Positions 22,901 through 36,100 of a stretch of DNA of 64,000 bases are shown in pieces. The DNA comes from Mactra quadrangularis (lineage: Eukaryota; Mollusca; Bivalvia; Venerida; Mactridae): assembly GCA_025267735.1 (NCBI GenBank), contig CM046295.1, positions 18,570,938 to 18,634,937 of the forward strand, given 5' to 3'. The translations under genes and the position numbers were made by a program. Positions within the stretch are counted from its first letter, which is position 1, and every line of letters starts with the position of its first letter. The notes below the pieces were generated by a model. That model was not told where the DNA came from. It did no database searches and saw nothing but the letters and a program-made list of their open reading frames with translations.

Positions 22901-24125
22901 CATGTTATTAAAACTTTTCGATGTTGAGTCAACCATATTAGCTGCGGTCACCTCAATCGTGTTTTTTCTTTCCGGGTTAGGTGCAGGTCCAACAACTCCA
23001 ATAGTACCAGCTCGGGAACCTACTGCTATATTCATAGGGTCAATCATGTTAGCTGCTGTTATAGAAATTGTATTTTTTACTTCAGGAGTGGGAGGCGGGC
23101 CAACTAGGCCAACTGTACCTGTTTCGAAACTCTTTCCCATACCCATATTCATACCAGCATTCTGATCTTGAGTGGTCATGTCCAAATCATTACCTCCCAT
23201 AGAGTCGCCAATCACGCCGGATGCAATTGTATGTATGTCACGTGTAATTCCTACGTTATTCATTGGTGTGACTTTTGGTTCCAAATTCATGTTGACACCA
23301 AAAGATGAAGCATCCCCTGACTGGGAACCAGAACTAAACGCTGACGAACCTATTGATTGAGAACTAAACGCAGACGAATCCATAGATTGGGAACCAAAAC
23401 CGGAGGTGAAATCTGATTTTCCTCCTGTGGCTCGTACGTCACCGGAAGCTACGTTATTAAAGACCATTGACTGACTACTTTGAAAATTGGCGGGATTAGC
23501 TCCGCCGAAGCTGAATTTGATAACCTCGCCTCCATCGTGAAGAGTGTTATCTAGAGCAAACGATTGTCCTTGTTTCGTCGTTGCCTCGGTTTCAGTACTT
23601 GATGATCTAGTTTCGGAAAGTATTTTCTTCATTTGTCCTTCACCTTTGCCTATTTTGACGATATCAGTTCCGGCTGTAAGGCGAAGATGACCATCAGCTG
23701 GCTGTAAAAGTTCTTTCAATGATAAAGTATGTTGAACCACATGACCTGCAACCTCTCTGGTCTGGCCACTGTGCCCAGCCTGGCCGCTTTCTCCGGACAT
23801 TGAGACAGACGATTCAGTTATTATGCCTTCGCCACTAACAGAATGTCCAATCATGCTTCCGTCACTGGTCGAATGATCCATGAAACTTCCATCGCCTTCT
23901 GAATGGTCCACCATACTACCATCGAGGTGGACATGTCCATCGTGTATAGCTTTCTGTAACCAACTTGAAGCTTGGCTATTGATGTTATTACTCTGTGTAG
24001 ATCCATCAATGAGAGCTGCTCTAAATTTTGGTGACAAATGGTCAGCATGCTCCGGCTGTATAGCAAGCGAAGCAATGTTTTGTTGATCTAGAGGATCGGC
24101 AGGTGTGTCCGCTGTGGTTTCCATT
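19907..24125 (-). CDS. Terminal exon: about 1,405-residue cysteine-free tail of the LPMO-like protein
   Basis: A single 4.2 kb exon, acceptor 'attattttcag', entered in phase from exon 5 (QYK then METTAD). No cysteine is seen in it. Regions in order: Asp/Gly/Ser/His-rich repeats (DGSMVDHS, DGSFMDHS, DGSMIGHS); Ser/Gly/Phe repeats; two 37-residue repeats about 582-655 (GTVGLVGPPPTP and GTIGVVGPAPNP, each ending TAANM); Ser/Thr-rich stretches; an Asn/Val-rich region; from about 1,148 an Arg/Asp/Ser/Gly-rich basic domain with one RGD (codons 20345-20353) and DRRGMDS/DRRGMDI repeats; and a C-terminus of Gly/Met/Pro (GFPPGGGMPG, GGPMFGGG). This composition recalls repetitive low-complexity shell-matrix or adhesive proteins, but no specific homologue is claimed. 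Antisense open frames here are shadows. Confidence 0.85.
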
Positions 24126-27100
24126 CTGAAAATAATGCACAATACGTCAGCATTTAAATTGTGAGCACTAAAATATAGCATTAATTACACTATGATATTT
24201 CTCTGATTTAAAACATTTATAGAATTGAACAACGAGTGTGTCTATTAGTGTCATATATGTCAGTGACAGTTTTTGGACAAATCTACTTTTAATCATCAAT
24301 TGCCATTTTACCCCATACTAGAAATAGACGTCGTGCAAAATCAACTGTATCATACTCCGAGCCAAGTTTATATTATATTTGAATTACAAATAACATTATT
24401 TTGATTGTGTTTACATCGACTTATCGTTATCTCGATCAATTGTATGTAATACAATAGTATATAAAGCACTTCAGGTACTATATTTAAAACAATGTACGGA
24501 CTATATGCAATTGGTTATGGAACAAAAATTACAAAATTTGATCCAGTTTTTAATTTAGTATATTAATTATTCATTAGCCGCCCTGCTAGCTCAGTTGGTA
24601 GCACGCAAGTCTACCGATCGAGGGTTGTGGGTTCGATTACCGGGAGGGGCATACTTTCGTGGACCTTGGTCATGAAATTATTTCTACGGACATTCTCTCT
24701 CCTACCAATAATTTTAACTATGTAGGGCAGTTGCCAGTCACTGACGAAAGTATGCGCTTAATAGTTGGTTATCAGCTAAATCAAGAGATTTAGCTCTTCC
24801 AGGAGGAGTGAGTAGGTTGACTGACCGGCGGTATATGACCTATACAATGTGTTGCTACGGCGTTAAACCCAACAAAAACAAACATTGTTCAAGGTAAACA
24901 TACTTATATTGTATGGATGGTCCAAAGAATGGGTTAGTTCTCACGCTGTCAGGTATTTCCCCGCCTATTCTGATATCAGCACAGTTACGAAATTCTTCTT
25001 GTAGACCGAGTCCCAGTCCTTCTTTTTTTGTTTTAGGATCGGAACCCCAACTGTTAGCTGAAAAAAATAGTATATAAGTATAAGAATCACATTTCCGACA
25101 ACAAGAGAGCAGATTTCATTTGAATATGTTAAAAATGGATTGACTATAATCGACTGACATGATAGAAATCAAACTTGAACCAACTTATAGATGTTATAAA
25201 ATAGTATTGAAAGATCTGTATTTTTTGGCGTTTTGAAAAAACAAATACATGGAGATCTATAACAACTGGAAAAGTTTTTTTATATTATTTTGATAACGAG
25301 TACATATATTCAAATAGGACAAGAACTAATCCAAATAAGGTACATAGGTAAGCTATTTATTAATCTTTACCAGTATGGTATCTCCACTGTAGTACACATC
25401 TTTCACATGTTAAATTTGGATTTATAGCAATAGTCAATCGGTGATCTCCGGCTGCCTTCGGATAGAATCGCATTGGTGTACCCGCCATGTAACCTGTAAA
25501 AGATGACGCAATAAACGTAAAAAATTAATGAAATTAACAGAACATGAATCTTTAATCATTGCACGAAATTTCCCAAATTAAATCTTTCTTACCTTTGTTT
25601 TCAAAATGTATTGTTCACAAAACTTTAAGAGTTATATCAAAAGTTGAGCACCCAAAAACAATATTAACATTAAAATCTATAAAACGGAATATATTTGAGG
25701 ACATTCAAAACTTATTATTACTCACGCAAAATATATCAAAGTAAAGTTTTAATTAGATCAAAGACGACAGGTTCTCACTATTTTGTATCATAGAAGCAGG
25801 TTAGCATTTTAGTTTTTGTATGCAACATATAACACAAAAGCAAAGTTGTAGAAAGCACGGAACGCTCGACAAACAACGCCAACAAAAACAAACAGTCACT
25901 ATATTGAAGCATTTGCAATATATTTGCTCGTACTTTAAGGTTAAATAATAATGTACAAATATTCATACCTTCTTTGACTGGAAGTAAATTTTCGTCCAGG
26001 CATTCTTGTGTCACAGTGTCGTTATTAGCTGGACAAATACGAAACTCAAAGAATCCTTTCTCAAATGCTAGTAGTTCAACTTTAATTGGTATTTCTGAAA
26101 ACAAACAATCATACAATGTACTAAGTCATTTTTAATTTAATTAGCAGATATCAACTCCTGTCATAAACAACTCCTGGTCTACAAAATCATTTTGGGAATA
26201 ACATAAACCTAATGAACGTTATAAGGCCGAGGGTGTGCGCTTAAAAATAGCAAATGCAAAATTCAAATCGAGTCTGAAGCGAGTGAATGTCTGTTAACAT
26301 TTGTAAAATCAGATTAATCGTTCTTTTCTTCAAATTGGCCAATGAACAGTGGACAGGGTCAAGCAAATTATCTCTCGGTCCAGTGACTTTTTTAATGTAA
26401 GTGACTATTTTTCTGATTTAATAAAAATCATATTACATACAATATGTTGTTGTATTGTTTATTTAATTTTAGGTTATATTTTTTATTCATTTACAAGGAC
26501 TTAATATTTTTACACTAAGAATGTCTTCGGTCTAGAAAACTTTCATTTAATACAGTAAAACAGAATGTTCAGTGCTGATTTAATTTTGACGTGAAGACTA
26601 TCATTCAAGTTTACTAAGTGTGTAATATTATATTTAGCCCTACCTTTTACTCCTGCTGGATAGTATCTACTGATGGAAGTACTGCCATATCGTCCACCTC
26701 GCTCATGTGCTAATGGTCCATCCAATCCATCTCCACACACACCACAATTAAATGATTCATGGTCTGTACCATTGGTCATCCCATTATCTTTTCCTCTCTC
26801 TGGTTGCTGGAATAAGAAAATTATAGCTAGACTCGTACATTTATGTTTGCGGACAAGTAAGTACATGTAGTTCTAGCCTACACGTCCGCTGACAAGTTAT
26901 ATTTCTAGCTGTAAAATAAAATAACATAGCAATACTTCATTGTAGTTGTTCAATGTTTAAATCATATTCATTAGTGATTCATGTAGTACCAACCATTAAT
27001 TATTACTGGTAAATGTATGATTGTAGCATTGTTTTAATTAATTATTTTGAGTATTAAACTGGACAAATATATTTTGATCCCGAACAAGTTAGTTATTCGT

Positions 27101-30100
27101 TCTACTAGCCCATGGACAAGTGGCAAAATACTAAAAATTCCGCATCCCTAATTATATGATATGCTTATCACAGCATATTTATTGTAATTCTCATTTTCAA
27201 ATTTTATCGATTTTTTCCTGGTTTTGCTATATGTATTTTGTAGATTGATTTATTCTTTATCTCACTAAAGTGACCCAAATTAACATAATCGAACGTTGTT
27301 AAATTGACTTTGTTTCAAAATGAAGGAACATTGGTGACAATGCATATTTGTGTCTATATGTCATTAGATACCGTTCAAGTATTGTAAGTCAAAAATACCT
27401 TTAGTTTTCTTAAGTTTATCGTGATTAAAGACTTTGCCCAATTGATCGATCGGTAATTTTCTGAAATAACGATTTATCGCTAAATTAAAACTGCATTCCA
27501 TTAATGATGCCTTTTTATTAACATACCTTCTAAAAGGCGTACGAAGCTTACATCATTTCATATATTATTGTATTAACCATTACTATATGTTTGTCATCTG
27601 GTACGATCTGCATTTTCTCACGTAAAGAGCCGGTGTACCTTTTACAAATATTCTTATCGTACAAAATTATCGTAAGTGACATTCATCAGTTTGCAGTTCA
27701 AAGTCTGTAGGATAAATGATATGATATCTAAAAGGTATCCAATATTCTACATAATTCAATAATATTTGTAATTGATTGGCCAAAAAATGACCGTGTTAAC
27801 AAGGTTTCTTGCTATTGACTTACGATGTTTTTTTTATAATTAGAATTTTTGTGAAAAGCGCCTCAGAGTTATATCGCAGATTTCGAATTGAGGGCCCTTT
27901 GCTATCGAGATTTTATAATTATGTATTTACTATACACACTCCGGTGAAATAAACGATATGTTCAGTATAATGATTTGGATTCGGACTTACTTCGGAGTTA
28001 GGTTTCTTAAAACCCAATACACACAGGCCGTCCGGTATCTAAGTATCTCAGTCGATACCTTGCAAATTTACTAACCAATGGGCCTTGGGTTCGATTTACC
28101 GGCGGGGAATGCTTTGATTAAATTTGGTTATGAATCAATTTCTACGGAAATTTTGCCTCCTACCACAGATCTGATTATAAATAATATAGAGCATTATAAC
28201 TTACTGAAAGAGATTTTTGCCTATCGACTGATTAATAGCTAATTAAGATATTTAGCCTTTTCAGGAACGGTTAGTAGGTTTAATGACTCTCGTGATATGG
28301 TCTGTACAGTTTGTTATTACGGTGTTAAACACAACTACTATAGCAATACACAAAATAAGACGTATATGTCGTAGCTGCAACTCTTGTTTTAACGTCGTAT
28401 TCAACACATATTTAGGTCATATATACGACGGCCAGCTCTTCCTACTATAGGTTTCCTGGACACTTTTTCTATCACCAGTACTAACTTACCCTACCATGAG
28501 GCCGACAACTCATGTATAAGGTATGACCTACCGCGACCGGGCTTGAACCCGTGATCTCCGGATTCGACGTCAGACATGCTAACCACTACGGCACGGCCGC
28601 GGCTTTTGTAGTATCATCTAATTATACTACTTCATTACAAATTACTAAACATAAATCTTTACACGTACAACTTTTACCTACTTCACACAAAGTCAATTCA
28701 TCAATGCCTTTTGTTATTGAGCTATCGATTAAGGGTGTGTTCTGATAGAATAATAAATACTCAGGGATGAATTTCACTTTGTCAAATGTTTGTTCACTGA
28801 AAGTAATTGTCCTGATTGATACTGAAAACATATCTCATATAACAAATATCACATTGTAAAATGTTGGTTTAACTTGTAACTACTAAGTATTTGGATCAAA
28901 GTGTGAAAGAAATTCATCACTTAATCATGCTAACACAGTCATTTGCTATTTGGAACAATTCAAATGCATCAATAAATATACTAATGGACAAAAGTCTTGT
29001 CCGGTCTACAAAAACCTTAATATAATTTTTGTTTGTTATTGCACACTCATACATTTGGTATCGTTAGAAAGAGAATGTTATTACGCATTGAATAAAAAAA
29101 AGAATTGTGAAATTTGAGCCAGTTCTGTCGGTACAGTAATGTGTTGAAAATTGACATTGAGGATTTGCAAGTTACAAATGATAGCGTTGAGTCAGTTTTA
29201 AATGAAACATTTTTTTTCAATAGTGTGTGTGACCCCCATTAACCTGAATGGGTTTTCTGGTCTTCCGGCTAGATTTCTTTGCAAAATTGTAGCATCGATG
29301 CGTAAAAGGAGCACCGAACTCATTCGGGTTAATGGGGTCACACACACTATTGAAAAAAATGTTTCATTGAAAACTGACTCAAAGCAATCATTTGTTACTT
29401 GCAAATCCCCAATGTCAATTTTCAACACATTACTGTACCGACAGAACTGGCTCAAACTTCACAATTCTTTTTTTAACTCAATGCATAATAACATTCTCTT
29501 TCTAACAATACCAAATGTATGAGTGTGCAATAACAAACAAAAAAGATATTATGGTTTTTGTAGACCGGACAAGACTTTTGTCCATTAGTATACATGTAGG
29601 TAAATTTAGAATTTCTTTGACTACTTACCATGGTATAGACAGCTTTTTGATTACATATATTTGATGTATTTCGACTTTTTATTGTGTCAAACATTTTAAG
29701 TTTAAACATTAGACTTAGTTTTCTTGCAAAAAAGATATATGTCCATAAGCAATACAAACATAATTTTAATATGCATACATTTTTAAAATTGTTTCCAGTG
29801 AAGTGACGGTCATAAGATTTCAGCAAAAATATCAACGTTAATATAAAGTAGTTTACAAAGAAAATTTCTTTTTATAAGTGCATGGCAATGAAACTTGACT
29901 CTTACATTTTAAGTAAATTAAACCTTATTCATTCTCATAGCAAAAGGGAGGTTATATTTCACACTTATTAAAACAAATCGTTTTAGCATATATAAGTTAT
30001 TTGACGATGATAAACACCGTTGTGTGACAACTGAGACGATGTATATATAAAATTAGTTTCAAAATGTCAATGATATGAAATTATTTTGTTTTATGTCATT

Positions 30101-33100
30101 GTCACGTCGTTTAATTATTTGTAAACAAATATTTTATAGAGATAAATGAAGACATATTTGCCTGGAATATAATTAATAACTTTATTTGATGAAGTAAACT
30201 GAATTATTTGTCACTGTACACGTTAATTTGTTACATAAATTGTATTGTTATGTAAGAATTTACAGACTTACACACATTTACAAAAAGTAAAGTGAAAATT
30301 TAGTATTAACAACAACAGTTCTGTCAAAATACATAGACTTTCCAGTCAGCTTGAAAACTTATAAAGGGAGATGTTTAAAATGTTTAAATGTTTTGGTGTA
30401 AAAAGGACGCAACAAATAAATAACTAAACAAGAACTTAAAGGTACTCATTTACATATTTCAACTAACGTATCAACTTTTTTTGAAATTATCTAAATCGTA
30501 TGGAAACATTTCTTGAAGCAGGAAATTAGTGCTTAAATAATGTCATTGACTGAACGTCTATCTGACATGTTTCGGGATTGCTTGACCTCGACTCTGTTGA
30601 AGGTACTCATTCACAGATTTCAACTTAAATATCAACTTTGTTTTAAAAAAAACTATCAAAATTTTATGGAAATATTTTTGGTAGCAAGAAAGTATTGCTC
30701 TGATAATGACAATTTTAGTGCAAATGAACATACAGCTACAAATGATTGTGTTTCAAATAGTAAAAATCTACCCCGTATGGCTCGGTATAGACAACTTTAG
30801 TGCATTTGTGTGACTTATATTGTATATTTCTTGAAATCTTTTGGTCAGTCTGTCTTAAAATATGATGAATTATGTTTTGACACAGTTACAGACACTGAAC
30901 AGTAAATGGACAGAGTCAAAACAAATATCACTGGGGGTTTAATCCAGGTTCTATGGTGCACCAGTCTCACACCTGCCCCAACAGGTTCTTGTAAGTACAA
31001 ACAATGGCAAATTGTCTTGGTGAAAAAAAACTTCAACCCACCCTTCACTTTACAATGTTGCATCAAACACATACAAACACTTAAAACAAAAGCGCATCAC
31101 GTTGGAACGCGCGCTTAGGGATCGAGAGGTCCCGGGTTCGAATCCCATCATGGGCAATGCTAATTTCCTTGAGCAAGAAATTTTCCTGCGATTGCTTCAC
31201 TTCACCCAGGCGTAAATGGGACCTGCGAGGGTGGTATAATTCCGTTGCGCCAAAGTGTCGGCTGCACTAAGCGGAATAAAAGGACTCCCCAGGGAGTTAG
31301 ACAGATAGATACCAGTAGCCCGATGACCAGGGGTAATAGCTGTAAAGTCAGTGAACCTGTATGAGCATGAAACATAGACTATAAAATGTAATTACTTTAA
31401 ACTTTACTTTACTTTACTTTACTTACGTTGCGTGCAAAACTGTTTATTTTGGCTACAGCTATTTTACCATTTAAATACAAATGCATATAAATGTATTATG
31501 ACTTTACATTCACTAAAAATGACAATGTATCAACTTTGTTACATAAACTGAAGATGTTGCTAATTACAAATTTACAACGTAAAACTATTACATGTTTCTG
31601 AAATGATTTGTAATTGGCCCCATAGTTTATGTAAACAAAAAGCATTAAGATCTGATGGAAATTTATTTGAGTAATTCTGTGCTCAATCATTACATGTTTT
31701 GTGCGAGCTGAATATTAAACACGAAGTAACATTACATTTAAACCTGTTGATATTTGTAATTGCATTATGATAGAAGCATTTATAAGTGACCACGAGGCTT
31801 AGATTAGGTACGGTTTTGTTATATTTTAGCCTGGTTGAGTCTGATGAAACTTATCACAGGAAAGCATGTGATGAATTATAAAACACATAAGAATACATGT
31901 CATACATTATTTAGATTAATGGATTCAGGGGTTAAAGACGTATGATTTATTTTTCTAAGTAGTAAATTTGGGTGTTTGTGGTAATTTGTTTACTTAATGC
32001 AAGATTGTTATCCATTACGCTTATGTTTAGTTTAAAGATTTTCACCTTTGTATCTATAGGTGAATTTGTTAACTTTGTGTGCCAAAAGAAGAGTCTAAAT
32101 TTAAGTACAGGGATGAACTAATATTTCGGAAATATTTCATTATCATCGACTAAAATTAAGTTTTCAAATAATTAGATGATACATGTATATAGAGATGAAT
32201 GGAACATAACAATTACATTTGCTTTCATAAAATTTGAAACTTGGGAGCTGAACCATACTATTGCGGACTTACGTAGATCACCCCAAAAAAGGAATGAGTT
32301 CAAAATTAAAAATACAAAAACACGCCATGTTTTCCAAATTGATTGGAACAGAGTTTATATGTTAGCTAAACACAATAATAAATGTGTCATGAAAACGTAC
32401 TTACAAAATGTAAATATAATATAAAAACTTGCCAAATGTAGATAAACACTGGTTAAAATAAAGCATAGAAAAACTGGTCAAGCGAAAAGGCGTATGTGAT
32501 TTGACTGTATTATAGTTGAATGTGGTTTTGAAACAGGGAAACAGAAGTAATTAAACATTAAAGGCTTAATGACCGGTAACAACGAAAGATGAATTAATGA
32601 TGTGAACACACAAACAATAAAGTTTTCAATTTACTTGATATCTTTTTTGTTTATTCTTGTTTTAAAGTTTTCTTGGTAAGGTAATGAATATCATATTCGT
32701 TAAGATGTGTATCTTTTTGACATTAATACATTGTTTATGGAAATATATATAAAATCATTGTTTATAAACAATTGTTTATCTTACCATGTAGCCGCGGCCA
32801 TAGTAAAAAAACAAAAACAAATAAAACACACAAAAGAAAAGCCGCCCGGCTAGCTCAGTTTATATCGGTTGTGGGTTCGATTCCCGGGCGGGGCATATTT
32901 TCGTAGAGCTTGGTCATGAAATTATTTCTATGGCCATTCTCCCTACTACCAATGATTTTTAATCATGTAGGACAGTTGTCAGTCACTGACGAAAGTGTGC
33001 GCTTAGTAGTTGGTTAACAGTTAAATCCAGCGTGTTAGCCTTTCCAGGAGGAGTAAGAAGGTTGACTGACCGCCGTTATATGACCTATATATTGTGTTGC

Positions 33101-36100
33101 TACGGTGTTAAACCTAACAAAAACAAACAAACAAGCAATTACCAAAATGTGTGAAAAGTTTCTTGGCGAATCACACAATTGAATTGATATTTTAATAAAT
33201 CACGTGAAGCCGAGCATATAATTAATTATAATGTCTAAAAGATATTTAAAAACTATGATTTACTATAGTTAATTAAATGTGACACATTATTCATAATGAT
33301 TATAATCGCCACAGTTTTACAAAAAAGAAATGACAAATCTATTATCATATCCGGAAAGCGAGTAAAAACATTGTCATAAAAAACGTAAGGATAACTTTAA
33401 AATTGGCTCACGCGCCACTTTGGTTATTCAATTTTTATGATCTATTATCATAAAAGAAAGATGTATGCATTAGGTTGTACATTATTGTAGTATTAGTGCA
33501 ACGTAAATTGTTTCGGTCATAAAAAAGAAAAAAAAACAATAGCTTGAATAGATACGTTGATTGCCTATTGTTAGGCAATCAAACCCGGGTCGATAGCGCA
33601 GTCGGTAGCGCGCCGGGATTTGGAATTTCGTGCCCAAGGGTGTGCGGGTTCGAATCCCACCCGGGGAGGTTATACCATTCCATGAAAATTTGACAATAAT
33701 GTCGATTTCCCTCCATTGATTAGATAATATAGAGAAGTTTCCAGCCTTGTGGAAAGGTAGGTGAGTACTGGTTATACAATGGTCCAGAAAAGCTATGTTA
33801 GATGCGCTGGACGCCGTAAAATGACCTAAATTGTGTTGACACGGCGTTAAACTTATTTTTTTTAAAAGTTAGGCAATCAATGCAGTCCGTCGGATAAACA
33901 GAAAAAAGTGAGTGGGCGTGGCCGAGTAGTGGCTGTTAAGAAGTTGGATTGATAATCATTTTGGATAGCCATTTCCGCGTTGGTTCAAATCACATCCATA
34001 ATATATTGCATTTATTCCTTTGAGCAAGAAACTTTATCCTACTAGCTCAGTACTGGGAACTAGGAAATGGACTCGAGAGTGATTAAGTTGTTAGAACTTG
34101 TTTCAAAATTGAGCTAACAAAAATTAGTATGAATCATTAGTACGTTGTTTAACGGCACTGATGGTAATTTGAAGGCAATTTTCCTTTAAAATGTTTCTTG
34201 AAAAATGTTATAGCTTCACAATTTTATTGATTTTTGTTATAGGCCTCTTAAGTCACTTTATTGTATTTATTATGATTGTTTCTGCCTTAAGCATTGCAAT
34301 AGCTAGTTCTAATTCTTTGTGATTTGTCTTTAAGACTCTTAGTACGATTTGATAGTTATACTTTTCTTAATTGTCATTTTATGCATTTATATCGCTTTGA
34401 TAGCGAAATCAACCAAACAATTATAAAACCAAAACCGTCTAAACATACCAATTAAATACTTAAGGAAATGCTTTGAAACGGAACGATCAACAGAAAGAAG
34501 AAACTACCACAAAACGACATTAAATAAGATAAAAAGAATTAAGAATGAAAGACAGAAACAGCTTAATTATCAAGTGACTACATGTTTACATAATAATAAT
34601 GTTTAAATCCACATCTTAACCAAACAACCGAAAACTTATAATTACTCCTTAATGACAATTTATTTGTAAGTGATGTATCGAGAATGTTTCAATACAAGTA
34701 AAAACAGAACAAAATTAAAATTCAAGTCACATTGTTTCACTGCACGTTTTCGTGTGAAATATACGTTGGTTCGTACAGTACAGTTTTTATAACGTTAGAT
34801 AATAAATGAAGAATGTTTTCTGTTTCTCTGAGTCAAATATACATACATTTTGATACTTCATGTACAAATCTGGTCTACTGAAGTATGCAGTGGGTAGGGA
34901 TACTGACAGTCGCAAAAAAGATTTTAATAACAGTAAAAAAACTTTCCAACCAATACACATATTTTATTGTTTTAATTTTGTTATGAAAATGACACCACAT
35001 ACCAATAAAGTAAACGGGATTCTAAGGGCTTTTCTCCTTGGTATCGACAATGGCAAAAAATGTCACTGGGAGTTTAAGTCAACCTCACACTTTCCCCCTT
35101 ACAGATTTATGTAAGAGTAAACAATAAAAAAGTCTCGGTGAAAAAAGGCTCAGTCTATTATGACCAAAACAACAACGGTGTCTAACCCCAAAACAGATTA
35201 ATGCTACAGTCCCATAAACATAAAAATAGCTGTGAGGGCACCGTACGGGCGCCGTGTAATCAAGCTCCACAAGGACTCGTACAAACTCTTGCGTACCTGT
35301 ACGGACTGTTTCGTTTTTACCAGGGTCCGTGAGATGAGCCCAGGATACACGTATCAGTTTTAAAGTCAAATCGTGAACAAAACCGTGGCCGAATATAGAT
35401 AAAACTTGCATATCTTCCAGCTACGGCTCCGTACGGGTGTGTTGTTTTTTGGCATGTGCGTACCGTTAATACGCAAGGCTTCCCACGGCCTACGACTGTC
35501 TGCACGTACGGGTCCTCAGCAAGCCACGATTTTATGGGACTGAGGCATGAATGTTTTAAGAAACAATTAATGAGACGAATACGATACAAATAATAATTGT
35601 TGACAATTAACACACCGTCACATACAGTTATACGACACTTTAATATGAGTAATTGACACTGTGATTATTTTCCTTCTTATATACCAAGCAATGAACATTC
35701 GATCATTAGACAGACTAACATCGACGTATTATTTGTCAATGATACCTAATTAACTTTTATAGAATTATTGACATTTACGGTACTTTTGATACGTAAGTTA
35801 CGCCGCCCGAGCGAACAATGTTACGATTTACCTACTATCGTAAATGTGTCGTAAATATGTCGTAAATATGTCAAATTTATTATATATTATTGTTTACGAT
35901 TAATTGTTAAATATTTTTGTTGCCTTAAATAAACCAAGATTATATCAGTATATTAGTTGTGAACGGTTTTTGGTTAGGGTAATTTGTAACGCTTATACAT
36001 AGAGTAAACAGGAAGGTTTTTTCATAAAATATATGTTTGTTACGTCGCATGTGCGTCAATTCGATTATCGGCGTTATCGGTCATATTGACTCAAAAAATA

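Noticed and set aside
24578..24655. Possible tRNA gene
   Set aside because: The A and B boxes are followed directly by a SINE body and tail; the same head occurs in other SINE copies, so it is a SINE head rather than a functional tRNA. The same applies at 3488, 33583 and 41757.
29198..29522. Pair of similar open frames on opposite strands (85 and 106 codons)
   Set aside because: They arise because the 0.6 kb palindrome reads nearly the same on both strands.
35085..35613. Overlapping 98-108 codon frames near 35.1-35.6 kb
   Set aside because: They lie across a MITE with clear inverted ends and show no domain.
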